From: UMGS1279 sp045630265
GTDB lineage: Bacteria; Bacillota; Clostridia; Oscillospirales; Acutalibacteraceae
Assembly (NCBI GenBank): GCA_045630265.1
Contig: JAZQSV010000038.1
Coordinates: 1-34,553, forward strand
Direction of reading: 5' to 3'
DNA: 34,553 nucleotides
Below, piece after piece: positions 32,991 to 34,553 of the stretch; the stretch's first letter is position 1, and each line of letters starts with the position of its first letter. The notes under the pieces are model-generated. The model did no database searches. It saw only the letters and a list, made by a program, of their open reading frames with translations, and was not told the origin of the DNA. Made by a program: the position numbers and the translations under genes.

Positions 32991-33583
32991 GGATTCATCT
33001 CCCAAAGTGTAATAATTTCGCCCATGAGCTTTTCGGTTTTTCTTCTAAGCTCCTGCCTTAAGGTTTCGCCTTCAACGGGCTCCTCGTACTCAATGGGCTT
33101 GCCTATATTTATATAGGTCTTACAAAAGGGTTTTGCCCTACCCGTACTATATCTTATTGAAACGGGTAGTAACGGGGCCTTGGTTTTCATAGAAATCATA
33201 GCGGCGCCGGTTTTAGCTTTTGTGGGTTTTCCGTCCTTAGAACGAGTGCCTTCGGGGAAAATTCCAAATACGCCGCCCTTATTCAAAACCTCGCAGGCCT
33301 TATCTATGGCGTCCATATCTCCCTTACCTCTTCTGACCGCAAAGCCACCAAGCGCCTTTAAAAATAGGGACGCCAGAGGATTTTTAAACAATTCCTCCTT
33401 GCCCATATACCTTATTTGGCAACTAAAGGGAATAAGCAAAACAAAGACATCAAACATTGATATGTGGTTAGGGCATATAATATAACCCCCGCCCTTTGGG
33501 ATATTTTCTTTTCCGCTTACCTTTGGCCTAAATAAAAGAAAGGCAAAGGGATAAACAATAATTCTAGCAATATGGTAAAGCAC
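32987..33583 (-). CDS. plsC: 1-acyl-sn-glycerol-3-phosphate acyltransferase
   Basis: The 198-residue membrane-associated enzyme has the acyltransferase motifs NHISMFD (39-45; the HX4D pair H40/D45) and FPEGTRSKDG, after an N-terminal hydrophobic stretch. It acylates lysophosphatidic acid to phosphatidic acid. The start is GTG at 33583 with AGGAG 7 bases upstream; it shares one base with the cmk stop (TAGTG). The stop overlaps the ispH-rpsA GTG. It is the middle gene of a tightly coupled operon. Confidence 0.93.
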   Translation of the reverse strand: MLYHIARIIVYPFAFLLFRPKVSGKENIPKGGGYIICPNHISMFDVFVLLIPFSCQIRYMGKEELFKNPLASLFLKALGGFAVRRGKGDMDAIDKACEVLNKGGVFGIFPEGTRSKDGKPTKAKTGAAMISMKTKAPLLPVSIRYSTGRAKPFCKTYINIGKPIEYEEPVEGETLRQELRRKTEKLMGEIITLWEMNP

Positions 33584-34263
33584 TAATTTGCTCCTTCCAA
33601 AATGTTTTCAACTGTATCCTTTAAGGCCTGAAGCGACTGTTCAAAATCAAGCTCGGTTGTGTCTACAATAACCGAGGTTTCAGATGGCTTTAATGGTGCA
33701 ATATCTCTATGTGTATCGTTATAGTCGCGCTTAATAACATCGGCGGTAACCTCCTCTAAAGATACCTCTTCTCCCTTCAAAACAAGCTCGTCATACCTTC
33801 TTTTGGCCCTTGCTTCTACTGATGCGGTAAGGAAAATTTTAACCTCGGCATTTGGTAAAACCACAGTACCAATATCGCGACCATCCATAACAACGTTATT
33901 TTCTCTAGCAAGGGTACGCTGCATTTCAAGTAAAAATGCACGAACTACAGATAGCGCCGAACATTTAGAGGCCATCATTGATGCTTCGGGTGTGCGAATA
34001 AGACCATTCACGTTTTCACCGTCTAAACTTACTATCTGCTCACCGTTTTCGTAAAAAATGTTAACCCTTGTAGTTTTTAAAATTTCGCTAACCTTTGTTT
34101 CATCCAAAGCATCAGAGCATAGTCCCGCTCTCGAAAGCTTAAGGCCAACCGCCCTATACATAGCGCCTGTGTCAACGTAAATATAACCCAGCGACTGTGC
34201 AAGTTTTCTTGAGAGTGTACTTTTACCTGCACCTGCAGGTCCGTCAATAGCAACTGAAACCAT
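33583..34263 (-). CDS. cmk: cytidylate kinase
   Basis: The 226-residue kinase shows the P-loop GPAGAGKST (8-16), YIYVDTGAMYRAVGLK, VVMDGRDIGTVVLPNA and KIFLTASVEARAKRRYDEL, the full Cmk pattern. It converts CMP/dCMP to diphosphates. AAGGAGA lies about 8 bases before the ATG. The gap to the upstream flavoprotein is only 26 bases, so all four genes here look like one operon. The order flavoprotein-cmk-plsC-ispH/rpsA is common in Clostridia. Confidence 0.96.
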   Translation of the reverse strand: MVSVAIDGPAGAGKSTLSRKLAQSLGYIYVDTGAMYRAVGLKLSRAGLCSDALDETKVSEILKTTRVNIFYENGEQIVSLDGENVNGLIRTPEASMMASKCSALSVVRAFLLEMQRTLARENNVVMDGRDIGTVVLPNAEVKIFLTASVEARAKRRYDELVLKGEEVSLEEVTADVIKRDYNDTHRDIAPLKPSETSVIVDTTELDFEQSLQALKDTVENILEGAN

Positions 34264-34289
34264 TGTTTATATCTCCTTACTAAAGAAAA

Positions 34290-34553
34290 TTATATATTTA
34301 GCCCGGCAAGGTAGCCGGTTGAAAAGGCAATTTGCAAATTGAATCCACCGGTAAAGGCATCTACGTCTATTACTTCTCCCGCAAAGGAAAGTCCCTCTAT
34401 AAGCTTAGACTTCATAGTTTTAGGGTCAATTTCCTTTACAGAAATACCGCCGCGGGTTATAACAGCCTCATCAAAATCTCTGAGTCCCGTTATGGTAAGG
34501 GGTAGCGCCTTTATTTTAGATACAAGTGCCTCTCTTTGTTCTTTTGTCACCGA
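34290..34553 (-). CDS. BaiN/HI0933-family NAD(P)/FAD-dependent oxidoreductase, C-terminal part
   Basis: Only the last 87 codons are in the window; the gene continues past the right edge. The C-terminal signature is clear: EAVITRGGISVKEIDPKTMK, then GLSFAGEVIDVDAFTGGFNL, then a final TGYLAGLNI that contacts FAD. The family includes flavoproteins annotated as aminoacetone oxidase-like or BaiN, with mostly unknown substrates. A methionine 2 residues from the edge is internal, not the start. Confidence 0.9.
   Translation of the reverse strand, partial: SVTKEQREALVSKIKALPLTITGLRDFDEAVITRGGISVKEIDPKTMKSKLIEGLSFAGEVIDVDAFTGGFNLQIAFSTGYLAGLNI

Overview
The window looks like chromosomal DNA of an anaerobic, endospore-forming Clostridia member, possibly of the Oscillospirales/Ruminococcaceae type; the exact taxon is an inference. 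The reasons are low GC content, strong Shine-Dalgarno sites and consensus sigma-A promoters, two sporulation/germination genes (spoIVA and a sleB-type cortex-lytic enzyme), an IspH-ribosomal protein S1 fusion, and an [FeFe]-hydrogenase maturation operon. I see no rRNA, tRNA, CRISPR array, IS element or phage gene. Gene spacing is tight and no gene-free stretch exceeds 300 bases.

Layout, left end: a membrane protein with a HEPN-like cytosolic domain (82-1347, minus) diverges from a lactate permease and a small membrane protein (1587-3894). A TtcA-type PP-loop enzyme and a large unrecognised membrane protein follow (3940-6521, minus). Next come SleB (6655) and a radical SAM activase-like protein (7371) on the plus strand, the AzlCD branched-chain amino acid exporter (8306-9336, minus), and an RluA-type pseudouridine synthase (9473).

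Centre (10510-20091): a divergent carbohydrate locus. The minus arm encodes a fructose-6-phosphate-aldolase-like transaldolase, a NagA-like deacetylase, a divergent NagB-like protein, a LacX-like epimerase and a neutral-ceramidase-like protein. The plus arm encodes a triosephosphate-isomerase homologue, a KpsF/GutQ-type SIS isomerase, a long YjbQ-family protein, a DeoR regulator and an FGGY kinase. Together they could phosphorylate, deacetylate, isomerise and cleave an (amino)sugar, but the substrate is not evident and no transporter lies in the locus. Similar CAAATT/AATTTG palindromes sit at the divergent promoter and at the deoR promoter. They are candidate operators.

Right part: birA-nadE-ECF S component-creatininase family (20140-23083, minus) diverges from cysK-metA (23252-25137), which supplies cysteine and O-acylhomoserine. 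spoIVA (minus) diverges from the TM1266-hydE-hydG-hydF operon (26938-30901), whose leader holds a terminator hairpin and an upstream segment that could act as its antiterminator. The last operon (minus) is a BaiN/HI0933-type flavoprotein (cut by the window edge), cmk, plsC and ispH-rpsA. The fusion gene carries a perfect internal Shine-Dalgarno at the IspH/S1 junction.

The strongest leads for new biology are the sugar locus with its unusual NagB-like protein and candidate operators, the hyd leader attenuator, possible internal initiation of S1, and the HEPN-TM-Ig protein.
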